Assembly (NCBI RefSeq): GCF_023701695.1
Contig: NZ_JAJOZC010000001.1
Coordinates: 7,625,894-7,689,893 of the forward strand
DNA length: 64,000 nucleotides
DNA from: Streptomyces sp. RKAG290
GTDB taxonomy: Bacteria > Actinomycetota > Actinomycetes > Streptomycetales > Streptomycetaceae
Direction: 5' to 3'
Part shown: positions 25,831 through 56,517 of the stretch, in pieces
How the letters are laid out: each line of letters opens with the position of its first letter
Position numbering within the stretch: position 1 is the first letter of the stretch
Program-made: the position numbers and the translations under genes
The notes under the pieces: generated by a model
Databases searched by the model: none
The model's input: only the letters and a program-made list of their open reading frames with translations
Told to the model about the DNA's origin: nothing

Positions 25831-26190
25831 TCAGCGGAACTCGTGGATCACCTGGATCTCGCCGACAAGGTGGGCGTTGAAGTCGTCCAGCTCCTCGGCC
25901 GGAACCCAGAGCTCGAGGATCGTCTGCCCGCCGACCTGCTGGATGGGATACCGGCTCAAGAACTCCGACTCGACCTCGAAACGAGTGACGAAGCCGGCGC
26001 CATCGTGCTTCACGTTCCAGTCCCGCGCGATCCTGACCGCGTAGTCCTCGTTGAGGACCGGGTAGAAGATCGGCTGCTCTGACAGCCGGGGCGGCCAGGC
26101 ACGCCAGTTCAGCTCCCGAACCAGATCCAGCTCCTTGGGACCGGTGGGGCGCCACAGGGTCGTCGTTGCTTGCCGGCTGGTCATCTGCAT
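25831..26190 (-). CDS. Crystallin J1-annotated-type protein
   Basis: ATG at 26190 gives 119 residues. TTTLWRPTGPKELDLVRELNWRAWPPRLSEQPIFYPVLNEDYAVRIARDWNVK is followed by GAGFVTRFEVESEFLSRYPIQQVGGQTILELWVPAEELDDFNAHLVGEIQVI. Near-identical proteins in Streptomyces carry the annotation ADP-ribosylation/crystallin J1, but no catalytic motif of ADP-ribosylglycohydrolases is visible, so that name may be inherited rather than earned. It is small, soluble and probably cytoplasmic. Its function is unknown. Confidence 0.78.
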   Translation of the reverse strand: MQMTSRQATTTLWRPTGPKELDLVRELNWRAWPPRLSEQPIFYPVLNEDYAVRIARDWNVKHDGAGFVTRFEVESEFLSRYPIQQVGGQTILELWVPAEELDDFNAHLVGEIQVIHEFR

Positions 26191-26377
26191 CGCTCTCTGA
26201 ACGTAGGCCGCCGATACGGCAGGTCGGGAAACGGACGATACCGGCACCGCGAACTCGGCAGCTACGCGGTTTCCGCACCCTGGCCGGCTCCATGTCCAGC
26301 GGCTACGGGACAGCCTTTGGCTTGTCCAGTCCGATTCGGCCGGCAGAAAGCCGCAGCAGCTCCAGGGAGTTCACGTC

Positions 26378-27310
26378 CTATGCGTCCTCTGTGAGCAGCT
26401 CTGCCAGGCTGTCTGCGAAGGCGGTGAGCCAGTTCAGCCGCGTTCCTCGGCGTGCAATCGGGGTTCCGTGGCGGCGGCCCCAGAACGCGGCCTGGACAGC
26501 GTGGAACTGGGCCCAGCGCCGAGCCCGTTCGCGATCTACTTCCGCGGCCTCGGCGAAGACGTCCAGGTTTCGATGCACAGCCTTGCGTACGTCGACCGCT
26601 TCGATGAGTGTCAGCGCACGCGACTTGAGCAACGTTCCGCTGTCGTAAGCGGGGTCTCCCGCGTAGCCCTTGGGATCGACGGCGAGCCAGGACTCGCGGT
26701 CGGCGCGCAGAATGTTACTGGGGTGCAGGTCCCCATGGATCAAGATGTCCGGCTGGACGCGACCCAGTTCGCGCACGGTCGCCACGGCGGCGTCCACCAC
26801 GCGAGGCGACAAGGCGTGAGTCAGTTCCCCGGCATCCTTGCGGAGCTGCTCCTCCCAGGCGTCGGCCTGCTCCCGCAGCCTGGGCAGGTGAGGCGGCGCG
26901 GGGATGGCCAGTCGGCGATTGATCCGTCCGGCCACCGTCGCCACCTCATCTTCGTCTTCGACCTCCGCCAGGGTGGACGCCTGTACCCGCTCAAGCAGCA
27001 TCGCGAAACGCTCGTCGTCGCGCTCGTGCAGCAGGACGGCTCCGCGCCCGCCCCACGCGACGAACGCGTCCGGCTCATGAATGTTGCCGGGATGGGGAAA
27101 CGACACCTTCACCACAGCGGTCGTCGCGTCGCGCCGTCGCACCGGGACGACGACCCCGACACCGCCGTGCACGACCTCGCCGTCCAGCCGGCATGCCCAG
27201 CGCCCCAGGAGGTTCTCCACGAGTTCGGGCAGTTCGGCGAGCCATGCCGTTCCGGGCGCTCCTTCACGCTCGACAGTGCTGCGCGCGAACACCTCAGGCA
27301 CCTCGATCAT
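26378..27310 (-). CDS. Aminoglycoside 6-phosphotransferase-like kinase (APH(6) / hydroxyurea resistance family)
   Basis: A 310-residue protein starting MIEVPEVFARSTVEREG. AVVKVSFPHPGN carries the ATP-anchoring lysine. DILIHGDLHPSNILRADRESWLAVDPKGYAGDPAYD contains the Brenner-type catalytic loop HGDLHxxN and the metal-binding DPKG that mark the APH(6)/hydroxyurea antibiotic resistance group. Characterised relatives phosphorylate streptomycin at O-6. Streptomyces genomes hold several copies outside streptomycin clusters, so resistance is possible but not shown. It is divergent from the LysR gene. Confidence 0.88.
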   Translation of the reverse strand: MIEVPEVFARSTVEREGAPGTAWLAELPELVENLLGRWACRLDGEVVHGGVGVVVPVRRRDATTAVVKVSFPHPGNIHEPDAFVAWGGRGAVLLHERDDERFAMLLERVQASTLAEVEDEDEVATVAGRINRRLAIPAPPHLPRLREQADAWEEQLRKDAGELTHALSPRVVDAAVATVRELGRVQPDILIHGDLHPSNILRADRESWLAVDPKGYAGDPAYDSGTLLKSRALTLIEAVDVRKAVHRNLDVFAEAAEVDRERARRWAQFHAVQAAFWGRRHGTPIARRGTRLNWLTAFADSLAELLTEDA

Positions 27311-27376
27311 TCGGGGCAGCCTACGCTCCGGCCCTCACCCGGGCCCCTCACGCGGACCGCCGCCCCGACCGTCCTC

Positions 27377-27416
27377 GAGCAGACCTCCCAGAACGCGAGC
27401 AGACCTCCCAGAACGC
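27377..27416. repeat. Perfect 20-bp tandem duplication
   Basis: GAGCAGACCTCCCAGAACGC occurs at 27377-27396 and immediately again at 27397-27416, in the region between the kinase and LysR genes. It could be paired regulator sites or a recent slippage event. Confidence 0.6.
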
Positions 27417-27561
27417 GCCCGCTCCTCATTGCCGAGCCGGCACCTCGCCTGCCGAGTACGTACAACCGACCCGCGAGAGAAGTAGGGAAGCGAGCACCAC
27501 GGCTCAGTGCTCCTACGCATCGCATTCTCCGAAACGCGCGCCGAGACGCGCACCGTGGCAG

Positions 27562-27597
27562 CACCTGCCCACAACCAAAAGTTGTGCCCATAAGGTG
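27562..27597. promoter_or_regulatory. Nested inverted repeats upstream of the LysR gene
   Basis: CACAAC-CAAAA-GTTGTG (27570-27586) is flanked by a second dyad, CACCT at 27562-27566 and AGGTG at 27593-27597. It lies just upstream of the LysR start at 27604, suited to autorepression. Confidence 0.5.
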
Positions 27598-27603
27598 TTG
27601 CCC

Positions 27604-28538
27604 ATGGACTTCGACGCCGTCCGGACCTTCGCCGCCGCCGCCGACGCGGGGCAGTTCCAGGAGGCCGCCGCGGAGCTGGGGGTCACCCAGCAGGCCGTCT
27701 CCAAGCGCATTGCCGCACTGGAGCGCACCCTCGGAGTGCAGCTGTTCACCCGCACCCCGCGCGGCGCCGAGCTCACCATCGACGGGCAGGCCTTCCTGCC
27801 CCATGCGCGCGAGCTGCTGCGCGTCGCCGAGCGCGCGGTCGCGTCCGTACGTCCCGGCCGCCGCCCGCTCCGCGTCGACATGATCGCCTCGCGCGGGGCG
27901 GCTGCGGGCCTGCTGCGAGGCTTCCACCGCGCGCACCCCGAGATCGACCTCGACATCGTGATGCTGTTCGAGATCGAGACGGCCGTCGCCGCCATCCGGT
28001 CCGGTGCGATCGACGCGTCCTTCCGCGCTGTCGCCGTCCCCGGCCGGCCCCTTCCCGATGACGTCGAAGCCGTCCGGGTGCTCGACGAACCGCTCCAGCT
28101 TCTCACCGGGCCCGCCCACGCGCTGGCGGGCGCCCGGTCGGTGACCGTCGCTCAGCTTGCCGGGCACCGGATCTGGATGCCCGGCATCGTCCCCGGTACC
28201 GAGTGGGCGGCGTTCTACGACGACCTCGTGGCCGAATTCGGCCTCACCATCGAGGCGACGGGCCCCAACTTCGGCTCCGACGCGCTGCTCGACACCATCG
28301 CCGACACCCCTGCCCTGTCCACGTTCATGGGCGAGCACACCCGCCTCGTCTGGCCTGCCGACCACGGTCTGCGCCGCATCCCCGTGACCGACCCGACGCC
28401 CGTATACCCGCACTCGCTCCTCTGGCGTCGTGACAACCCCATCCGGCGCTGGCAGCCCTCCGCGCCTATCTCGCAGGCACCGCGGCCGACCAGGTGGCCG
28501 ACGGGACCTGGACGCCTGGCTGGGTGATCTCGCGCTGA
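27604..28538 (+). CDS. LysR-family transcriptional regulator (one frame break)
   Basis: ATG at 27604 opens MDFDAVRTFAAAADAGQFQEAAAELGVTQQAVSKRIAALERTLGVQLFTRTPRGAEL, a complete LysR winged helix. The effector half follows: RPLRVDMIASRGAAAGLLRGFHRAHPEIDLDIVM and later LAGHRIWMPGIVPGTEWAAFYDDL. A missing C near 28440 breaks the frame; repair gives HPALAALRAYLAGTAADQVADGTWTPGW and a stop at 28536-28538, about 311 residues. An inverted repeat at 27562-27597 is the likely autoregulatory site and might also affect the divergent kinase. Confidence 0.87.
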
Positions 28539-29461
28539 GCACTGCCGGGCGCCGCGCCAGCGGTTCCTTCGGCCGTGCCTGAGCCTGCGCGCCCACTTGG
28601 CGGGGGCCGCCATCGGGAATTCGGCGACGTCGGGCAGTCAAGAGAGCGGCCTGCGCCTTGCGGGGCGCTCGTCTCAGAGGTCGAAAGGCCTGCCGGCCGA
28701 CCGCTGCACTGCTGCGCCGCTGTCCAACAGCGCTGACCGCTGTCCCGCTGCGCCGCTGTCCAACAGCGCTGTCCCGCTGTCCCGCTGTCCCGCTGTCCAA
28801 CAGCGGGGTGCGGGTGGCGAGCCGGTGTGGAACCTCCGGTGCGGCCGACAGGTGTGCGCCCGAGCACCACCGCCTGGCAGCCGAGGGGAGGCCGCTCGGC
28901 CGCGTAGGCGATCGCTTCGTATACGGCGCAGCCGGCGTGGTCGGCATCAAGCCGGGCGACGGGCACCTGATCCGCCTGGCCGGGCGGGGCGCGCACCCGG
29001 CGCACGGGAGCGCGTTGTGATCTGTGTGTGTCGGTGAGTCTGCGGGCGCGCGCTGGCGGCTATCCGAATTTGATCGGTCCGTAATCAGTGATACTCGCAC
29101 AATAGGGACACGGAGTGGCCGAATATTTCCGTTGAGGGCTGGTTGGCATATGTCTCGGGCGAGTCTCTGTCCGTGTTGGCTGATTGAGTACTCGTAAGTA
29201 ATGGGCTGAATTTGCGTCTTTGGCCGTCGGGGGTCATCTATTGTGATTGTCGTGAGCGGGCGAAGTCGGGGAACCCCGGCTCGCTCACCGGCGTAAGGCC
29301 GGTATCTCGAGGCGTAACGGATCTCCGCCATGTGTGGCCGAGATCGCATCGCGAGGGGGCGGACGGCTCGGCGGTGGCTGCATGGAATTGAACGACGCAG
29401 CAGGCTGGAAATAACTGGTGAACATGCCGTGGAAAGTGCGAGAACGAGTGGGGGGACGGTC
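28539..29461. other. Long non-coding stretch upstream of mbtH
   Basis: This 923-base region between the LysR gene and the MbtH-like gene contains the CGCTGTCCAACAGCG array (28718-28805). The part from about 29040 to 29420 is clearly lower in GC, as promoter regions often are in Streptomyces. On the minus strand about 28850-29000 reads VYEAIAYAAERPPLGCQAVVLG and may be a decayed gene I cannot name. I found no iron box of the DmdR/IdeR type here, which argues against simple iron control of the peptide synthetase. Confidence 0.5.
28718..28805. repeat. Three copies of a 15-bp palindrome with CCGCTGTC repeats
   Basis: CGCTGT-CCA-ACAGCG occurs at 28718-28732, 28754-28768 and 28791-28805. Between the second and third copies the heptamer CCGCTGT is repeated in tandem. 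Spacings differ (36 and 37 bases start to start). It is not CRISPR-like, as the units are too short and the spacers are partly repeats. Confidence 0.7.
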
Positions 29462-29680
29462 GTGACCAATCCTTTCGATGACGAGTCGGGACGGTTCGTG
29501 ACGCTGGTGAATGGCGAGGGTCAGTACTCGCTGTGGCCGGCGCACATCGATATCCCGGGTGGCTGGCGCACTGGTGGACCGGAGGGGTCGCGTCAGGAGT
29601 GTCTGGATGCGATCGAGGTCGCGTGGAGCGACATGCGGCCCACCAGCCTGGTACGGGCGATGGAGGCCGACGCCGGATAG
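29462..29680 (+). CDS. MbtH-like protein
   Basis: GTG at 29462 gives 72 residues: TNPFDDESGRFVTLVNGEGQYSLWP, then PGGWRTGGPEGSRQECLDAIEVAWSDMRPTSL. All the family hallmarks are present: NPFDD, the three conserved tryptophans in SLWP, GGW and AWSDMRP, and the SL end. MbtH proteins bind the A domains of peptide synthetases and are often needed for their solubility and activation. It is the first gene of the locus and presumably serves the six A domains encoded next. A strong hairpin (29739-29794) and 404 bases separate it from the synthetase, so it may be expressed in excess over it. Confidence 0.93.
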   Translation: MTNPFDDESGRFVTLVNGEGQYSLWPAHIDIPGGWRTGGPEGSRQECLDAIEVAWSDMRPTSLVRAMEADAG

Positions 29681-30084
29681 GGCGGCCTCCGCGCCGTCGA
29701 GCGCGTCGGGTGCCGCTACTGGGGCGGGCAGGTTCCGACCCTCCTGCCTGATCAACTCTGCTCCCATCCGAGCAGAATCGATCAAGCAGGAGGGGTAATC
29801 GGTCGTGCCTCGTCTGTAAGTGCTCGCATCGCGCCGCGTATGGCTTTCATGAATCATCGGTGGACGGTCTCGTGGCTCGTCCTTGATTACGTGAAGACAG
29901 TGGAGTGCCTTGCCGGGTGCCTGAGCCGGTAAGGCCGCTGTCAGTGCCTGATTTCATGGGTCCGGCGATGATCCTCTTCGCTTTCCCTGGCCCGTCGTAG
30001 GTGAGGGACGCCACACCGGCATGGCCGGTTTCGTCCTGCCTTCTTCGTCCCCCCAAAAACGTCTCCCCAAAGGTGTGGCTCGGC
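29681..30084. other. Intergenic region, mbtH to the first synthetase gene
   Basis: These 404 bases contain the long hairpin listed separately and then about 290 bases leading to the synthetase start. No gene is seen. The region may carry a second promoter or a leader that controls the synthetase. Confidence 0.45.
29739..29794 (+). terminator. Long hairpin between mbtH and the synthetase genes
   Basis: Arms at 29739-29763 and 29770-29794 pair at 22 of 25 positions around the six-base loop CCATCC, starting CCCTCCTGC and ending GCAGGAGGG. No T run follows. It lies 58 bases after the mbtH stop and could be a partial terminator, an attenuator or a processing site. Confidence 0.65.
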
Positions 30085-52219
<22,135 letters not shown>

Positions 52220-52643
52220 GAGTCGGCAGAGCGCCGAGAACGCGGCCCCGGCTCCGCGTCATCCCTCCGCAGTCCGATCCCGCGCCACGGACGGACTCCC
52301 GGAGGCTCCCGAGTGAGTCGTACGAGCACGCGGGCACTGACGCCCGCCGGTGTCCGCCCCGCCGTGCCCGTGTGGTTCACCCGGGCACGGCGGTCTTTCC
52401 TTTCCAGGCAGGGCTGCGTCGAGCAGGAGTTTCGCGGCACCCGTCGCCCGTGGGTGCGGAGCGCGTATGCCACGGCTCCCGCCGCTCGGGGCACCCCGGG
52501 GGGCAAGCACGGCCGACCGGTGGTTGAAGGGCGGAGGAGCCGCGGTCCCTCTCCCGACATGCCTGGCCGGGCGCCGTGTTGCAGAATGCGAAGGCGGTGT
52601 CCCTGGAGTCGGCAGTCACGCGCAACGGAGACGAGGAGCCGGG
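52220..52643. other. Intergenic region after the synthetase locus
   Basis: 424 bases with one weak hairpin, ACGCGG and CCGCGT at 52240-52259, shortly after the synthetase stop. No gene is seen. It marks the right edge of the peptide locus, since the next genes are stress regulators. Confidence 0.45.
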
Positions 52644-54032
52644 ATGCGCTCGGAACGCGATGACCGGCATGCCCGGGAACCGGCTGACGGGCCGGGGTCC
52701 GGACGGGAGACGGACGACACGGACCGTGAGATCGACGCGGAGGTGCAGCACGCCCTGGACCGCCTCACACTGCTCATCAACGTGACGGAGGCCCTGGCCA
52801 GCACCCTCGACGTGGACACGGGGCTCCGTCGGCTCTGTCGTACGCTCGTTCCCGGCCTGGCGGACTGGTGCGCGGTCGACCTGCTGGACGAACACGGAGA
52901 GCTGCACCGCATCGTCGTCGAACACCGTGAGGCCGAGGGGACGTCACCCGGTCTGTACGAGGGGCTCCTGCCGCCGGCCAAGGGCTCCGCCGCAGCCGGG
53001 GCGCGTGCCCTTCTGGGCGTCGGCCCCGTACTGCTCACCGACTTCGCCGCGCCCCCTGATCCCCATGACCCCCTGCACGCCCGTGAGCAGGAACTCTTCG
53101 AGCGGCTGAGCGCCGATACGGCCGTGGTGGCCCCGCTCAGGGCACGGCGACAGGTGTTCGGCGTGCTCACCCTGGCACGTACACGTCGTGAGGCCGCCCT
53201 GACCGAGGACAGCCTTCCGCTCGTCGAGGACCTCGCCCACCGGGTGGCCCTGGCCATCGACAACGCGCGCCTGCACGCCGAGGCACAGCGCACGGCGGAG
53301 CGGCTGCAACGCTCCCTGCTGCCCGAACTTCCCGACGACGGGCCGCTCGAACTGGCCGCCCGGTACCAGCCCGCGGTGGCCAACGCCCGCGTGGGCGGCG
53401 ACTGGTACGACGCCTTCGTGCTGCCGGACGGCGCGATGACACTGATCATCGGCGACATCGCAGGGCACGACCTGCGGGCCGCGGTCATGATGAGCCAGAC
53501 GCGCAACATGCTCCGGGGCATCGCCTGCGACCGTAAGGAACCGCCCGGCAAGATCCTTGCGCGACTGGACGCGGCGCATCAGATTCTGTATCCCCATCAG
53601 ACGCTGACCTGTATCTACGCCTTGGTCGAGCGACTCGGCGCCGACGAGCCGTGGCAGCTGCACTACGCGGTGGCCGGGCATCCGGCCCCGCTGCTGGTGA
53701 CGCAGGAAGGGGAGACCCGTTTTCTCACCGGGGGCCGGAGCATGCTGCTCGGAATGGACCCCGACGGGCACCGGCCCGCCGACATCGAGAGTCTTCCGCC
53801 CGATTCCACCGTGCTCCTGTACACGGACGGTCTCGTCGAACGCCGGGACGAAGGGCTGGACCGTGGTCTGGCCCGGCTCCGGCAGCACGCGGCGGCCCTG
53901 GCGCGCGAGCCGTTGGCCACGTTCTGCGACGAACTCCTGAGCGGACTCGTGGACGACGGCACCGACGATGTCGCCATGATCGCCGTAAGGGTCGCCCCGC
54001 CCCACACCGGACCCGCGGTGGCCACCCCGTGA
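52644..54032 (+). CDS. GAF-domain SpoIIE-family protein phosphatase
   Basis: ATG at 52644 with GAGGAG upstream gives 462 residues. After an acidic start, residues about 35-200 form a GAF sensor (LINVTEALASTLDVDTGLRRLCRTLVPGLADWCAVDLLD to LVEDLAHRVALAIDNARLHAEAQ). The phosphatase follows: RLQRSLLPELPDDGPLELAARYQPAVANARVGGDWYDAF, IGDIAGHDLRAAVMMSQ, YAVAGHPAPLL, STVLLYTDGLVERRDEG and TDDVAMIAVRV, with the metal-binding aspartates in place. It should dephosphorylate an anti-anti-sigma (STAS) protein, possibly the one at 56076, to release a SigB-type sigma factor. This pairing is inferred from proximity. Confidence 0.9.
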   Translation: MRSERDDRHAREPADGPGSGRETDDTDREIDAEVQHALDRLTLLINVTEALASTLDVDTGLRRLCRTLVPGLADWCAVDLLDEHGELHRIVVEHREAEGTSPGLYEGLLPPAKGSAAAGARALLGVGPVLLTDFAAPPDPHDPLHAREQELFERLSADTAVVAPLRARRQVFGVLTLARTRREAALTEDSLPLVEDLAHRVALAIDNARLHAEAQRTAERLQRSLLPELPDDGPLELAARYQPAVANARVGGDWYDAFVLPDGAMTLIIGDIAGHDLRAAVMMSQTRNMLRGIACDRKEPPGKILARLDAAHQILYPHQTLTCIYALVERLGADEPWQLHYAVAGHPAPLLVTQEGETRFLTGGRSMLLGMDPDGHRPADIESLPPDSTVLLYTDGLVERRDEGLDRGLARLRQHAAALAREPLATFCDELLSGLVDDGTDDVAMIAVRVAPPHTGPAVATP

Positions 54033-54162
54033 CCTCCCCCCGCTGAACCGTCCGCGCGTTCCGGATACCCCCCGTGACGTCGCTCGTTGCGGCATGCGCG
54101 CGAGGGCGCGTGGCGTAAGCGAGTGCGATGAGGGCACATGGGTGGCAATGAGAGGAGGCGTC

Positions 54163-54774
54163 ATGAAGTCACTGGACTCCGCGCCCTTGGACAGCGACGG
54201 CGGCAGACCGCAGGCAGCCGGCCCGATCGTGCCCCGGCCGGACCGCGTGAACCGGGAGAGTGAGCCCCGGGCGGACGGCGAGAGCGACAGGAGCCCGACG
54301 GGGTCGTCCGAGGAGGACCCCAGGGAGCGGGTCAACCGCCGGTGGAACGAGATCCTTCAGGAGACGCGGGTCGCGCAGACCGGCATTCAGATCCTCTTCG
54401 GCTTCCTGCTCAGCGTCGCCTTCACCCAGAGATTTGAACGCCTGGGCGACTTCGACCACCGCGTCTACGTGGTCACCGTGGTTCTCGGAGCTTCCGCCAT
54501 CGGGGCGCTCATAGCGCCCGTCGCGCTGCACCGATTCCTCGCCGGGTCCCAGATGAAGGACGAAGTGGTCGCCGTGGCGGGCCGGTTCATGGTGTGCGGC
54601 ATGGTGCTGCTCGCCCTGACCATCGGGTGCACGCTCCTGCTCCTGCTGCACACCGTACTCACCGACACGCTGGCGGAGGTACTCGTCGGTGCGGTCATGG
54701 CGTGGTTCGCCGCGGCCTGGTTCCTCCTCCCGTTCGTCCTCAAGGCCCGCTCGGCCCGCCGCGACGGCGACTGA
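54163..54774 (+). CDS. DUF6328 membrane protein
   Basis: ATG at 54163 with GAGGAGG upstream gives 203 residues. A charged cytoplasmic N terminus of about 70 residues leads to the signature WNEILQETRVAQTGIQILFGFLLSVAFTQRF. Further helices are VYVVTVVLGASAIGALIAPVAL, FMVCGMVLLALTIGCTLLLLL and LVGAVMAWFAAAWFLLPFVL, four in all. This is the DUF6328 family, frequent near stress genes in actinobacteria and without a known function. Location in this sigma-factor neighbourhood fits an envelope or osmotic role, but that is speculation. Confidence 0.83.
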   Translation: MKSLDSAPLDSDGGRPQAAGPIVPRPDRVNRESEPRADGESDRSPTGSSEEDPRERVNRRWNEILQETRVAQTGIQILFGFLLSVAFTQRFERLGDFDHRVYVVTVVLGASAIGALIAPVALHRFLAGSQMKDEVVAVAGRFMVCGMVLLALTIGCTLLLLLHTVLTDTLAEVLVGAVMAWFAAAWFLLPFVLKARSARRDGD

Positions 54775-54872
54775 CCCTAGGCGCGGGCGGCGCGGGCGCG
54801 GTCACCGCACCGGGCGGGGAGCCCTGCTCAGAGCGTCGTTCACGGCGGACAGAGCCGCAGGCAGTGCGGGCA

Positions 54873-54894
54873 GCCCGGCGACACGGAGCCGGGC
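54873..54894. terminator. Hairpin between convergent genes
   Basis: GCCCGGC (54873-54879) and GCCGGGC (54888-54894) flank an 8-base loop between DUF6328 and the leftward sirtuin. A second dyad, GGACCTGG/CCAGGTCC (54908-54943), surrounds the sirtuin stop. Confidence 0.5.
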
Positions 54895-54931
54895 CCCTTG
54901 ACCGCCTGGACCTGGGTGGCCGGGACAGCCC

Positions 54932-55837
54932 TTAGCCAGGTCCCGCCGTCTCGTCGTCGAGGGGGATGCCCAGTCGGCCGGCCACGGTGGTCAGAGCTGA
55001 TCCGAGGGGCAGTGCGATCCGGGTGACGGCGTGCCGGTCGCCCCGGGTCGGGTCCCGGTTGACGATCAGCACCGGCTTTCCGGCCTGGGCCGCCTGGCGA
55101 ACGAACCGGAGCCCGGACATCACCGTCAGCGAGGAACCCAGGACCAGCAGGAAGTCCGCCGCACGGACCAGCTCGCGGCAGTGCTCGACCCGCTGCGGGG
55201 GCACGGCTTCGCCGAAGAACACCACGTCCGGTTTGAGGACCCCGCCGCAGACGGTGCAGGACACCACGCGGAAGTCCCCGACCTGTGCGTCGGTGAGGTC
55301 GGCGTCTCCGTCCGGGTTGATCGCGGCGGCAACAGGTCCGAAGCCCGCATTCGCCTCCTCCAGCCGCCGGGCGAGTTCTCGGCGCGGGCTGAAGGAACCG
55401 CAGGACAGGCACACCACCCGGTCCAGGCTCCCGTGGAGGTCCACGACATCCTCGCTGCCGGCGGCCTGATGCAGGCCGTCGACGTTCTGGGTGATCACGC
55501 CGGAGAGCAGGCCGTGTCGCCCGAACGCTGCCACGGCCCGGTGCCCGGCGTTGGGACGGGCCCGGCCGAAGGTGCGCCATCCGAGGTGACTGCGCGCCCA
55601 GTACCGCCGCCGGGCCTGGGCACCGCCGGTGAAGTCCTGGTAGGTCATCGGCGTGTGCCGGCTCAGGCTGCCGCCCTCGCCCCGGTAGTCGGGGATGCCC
55701 GACTCCGTGGAGATGCCCGCCCCGCTGAGCACCAGCACACTGCCGCTGCTCAGCGCGTCGACGACCGGCGCCGGATCCGTGGTGCCCGGCGGCAGGTCCT
55801 CCGTCGGGGCCCAGCTCAGAGTGGGACGCATACGCAT
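54932..55837 (-). CDS. Sir2-family NAD-dependent protein deacylase
   Basis: ATG at 55837 gives 301 residues. SVLVLSGAGISTESGIPDYRGEGGSL is the NAD-binding GAGxS and GIPDYR motif. GLLSGVITQNVDGLHQAAGSEDVVDLHGSLDRV contains the TQNVDGLH motif and the catalytic histidine in DLHG. CLSCGS and CTVCGG supply the four zinc cysteines. LKPDVVFFGEAVPPQRVEH and FLLVLGSSLTVMSGLRFV complete the Rossmann part. Bacterial sirtuins remove acyl groups from lysines on acetyl-CoA synthetase and other enzymes. The long insert between the cysteine pairs is typical of the actinobacterial class. It is transcribed alone, convergent with DUF6328. Confidence 0.93.
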   Translation of the reverse strand: MRMRPTLSWAPTEDLPPGTTDPAPVVDALSSGSVLVLSGAGISTESGIPDYRGEGGSLSRHTPMTYQDFTGGAQARRRYWARSHLGWRTFGRARPNAGHRAVAAFGRHGLLSGVITQNVDGLHQAAGSEDVVDLHGSLDRVVCLSCGSFSPRRELARRLEEANAGFGPVAAAINPDGDADLTDAQVGDFRVVSCTVCGGVLKPDVVFFGEAVPPQRVEHCRELVRAADFLLVLGSSLTVMSGLRFVRQAAQAGKPVLIVNRDPTRGDRHAVTRIALPLGSALTTVAGRLGIPLDDETAGPG

Positions 55838-56075
55838 GCCCCCAGGGTACGGAACCGGCTGCCGCTGCCACATCACACCGTCGACGGCGCCGCTTCATGT
55901 CGGCACAGGGGGCGGACCGGGTACCTCACACATGCGACTCGGCGCGCACGCCGTCGCACGTCAGGCGGGCTCGACCCTGGCGCGGCGACCCGCTCGCAGA
56001 ACGCTCCGGGCCGTCGTGGGCGGAGGGTGGAGTGGGCCTTGATTCCTGTGCGCAGACTTGTGTGAAGATACCCGG

Positions 56076-56435
56076 ATGATGTCGCACGAGAGCTCGGTGG
56101 TGGCCGAGACAATCGCCGGTGCCCTGCTGGTGCGTGTCCGCGGGGTGCAGGACGGGGACAGTGCGGACCTGCCCCTCCTGCGGGAGATCCTGAAGAGGGC
56201 TGCCCAGTCCGACGAAGCGGGGCGCACGGTGCTCGACCTGTCCGCTACCGGATTCGTCGACTCCACCTTCCTGCATGTCCTTCTCAATGTCCGGCCTGTC
56301 TACGAAAAAGCAGGAAAAACCCTCGTGCTGGCCGGTCCGCTACCCACACAGGTACGGCGGCTGTTCGAGGTCACGGGCACCATGGGCGCATTCACACACG
56401 CCGAGACCGTGGATGCGGCCGTGCAGGGTGAATAG
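56076..56435 (+). CDS. STAS-domain anti-anti-sigma factor-like protein
   Basis: ATG at 56076 (a second ATG is next to it) gives 119 residues. The fold is clear: GALLVRVRGVQDGDSADLPLLREILKRAA, TVLDLSATGFVDSTFLHVLLNV, then KTLVLAGPLPTQVRRLFEVTGT. The DSTFLHVLL segment corresponds to the DSSGLGVL phosphorylation site of SpoIIAA-like proteins, with serine retained. It should bind an anti-sigma kinase when unphosphorylated. The next gene encodes such a kinase-like ATPase, and a phosphatase of the right type lies at 52644. Confidence 0.85.
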   Translation: MMSHESSVVAETIAGALLVRVRGVQDGDSADLPLLREILKRAAQSDEAGRTVLDLSATGFVDSTFLHVLLNVRPVYEKAGKTLVLAGPLPTQVRRLFEVTGTMGAFTHAETVDAAVQGE

Positions 56436-56517
56436 CATGCCGAGTGCCCCAACTACGGTTTCCGAAATGGCTGGTGTGTGGTGTGCGGCAAGCGTGCGAG
56501 GGCAGGCGAACTACGCA

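Noticed and set aside
28718..28805. Possible small CRISPR array
   Set aside because: Units are 15 bp and palindromic, spacers are about 21 bp and partly repeats of the unit, and no cas gene is in the window.
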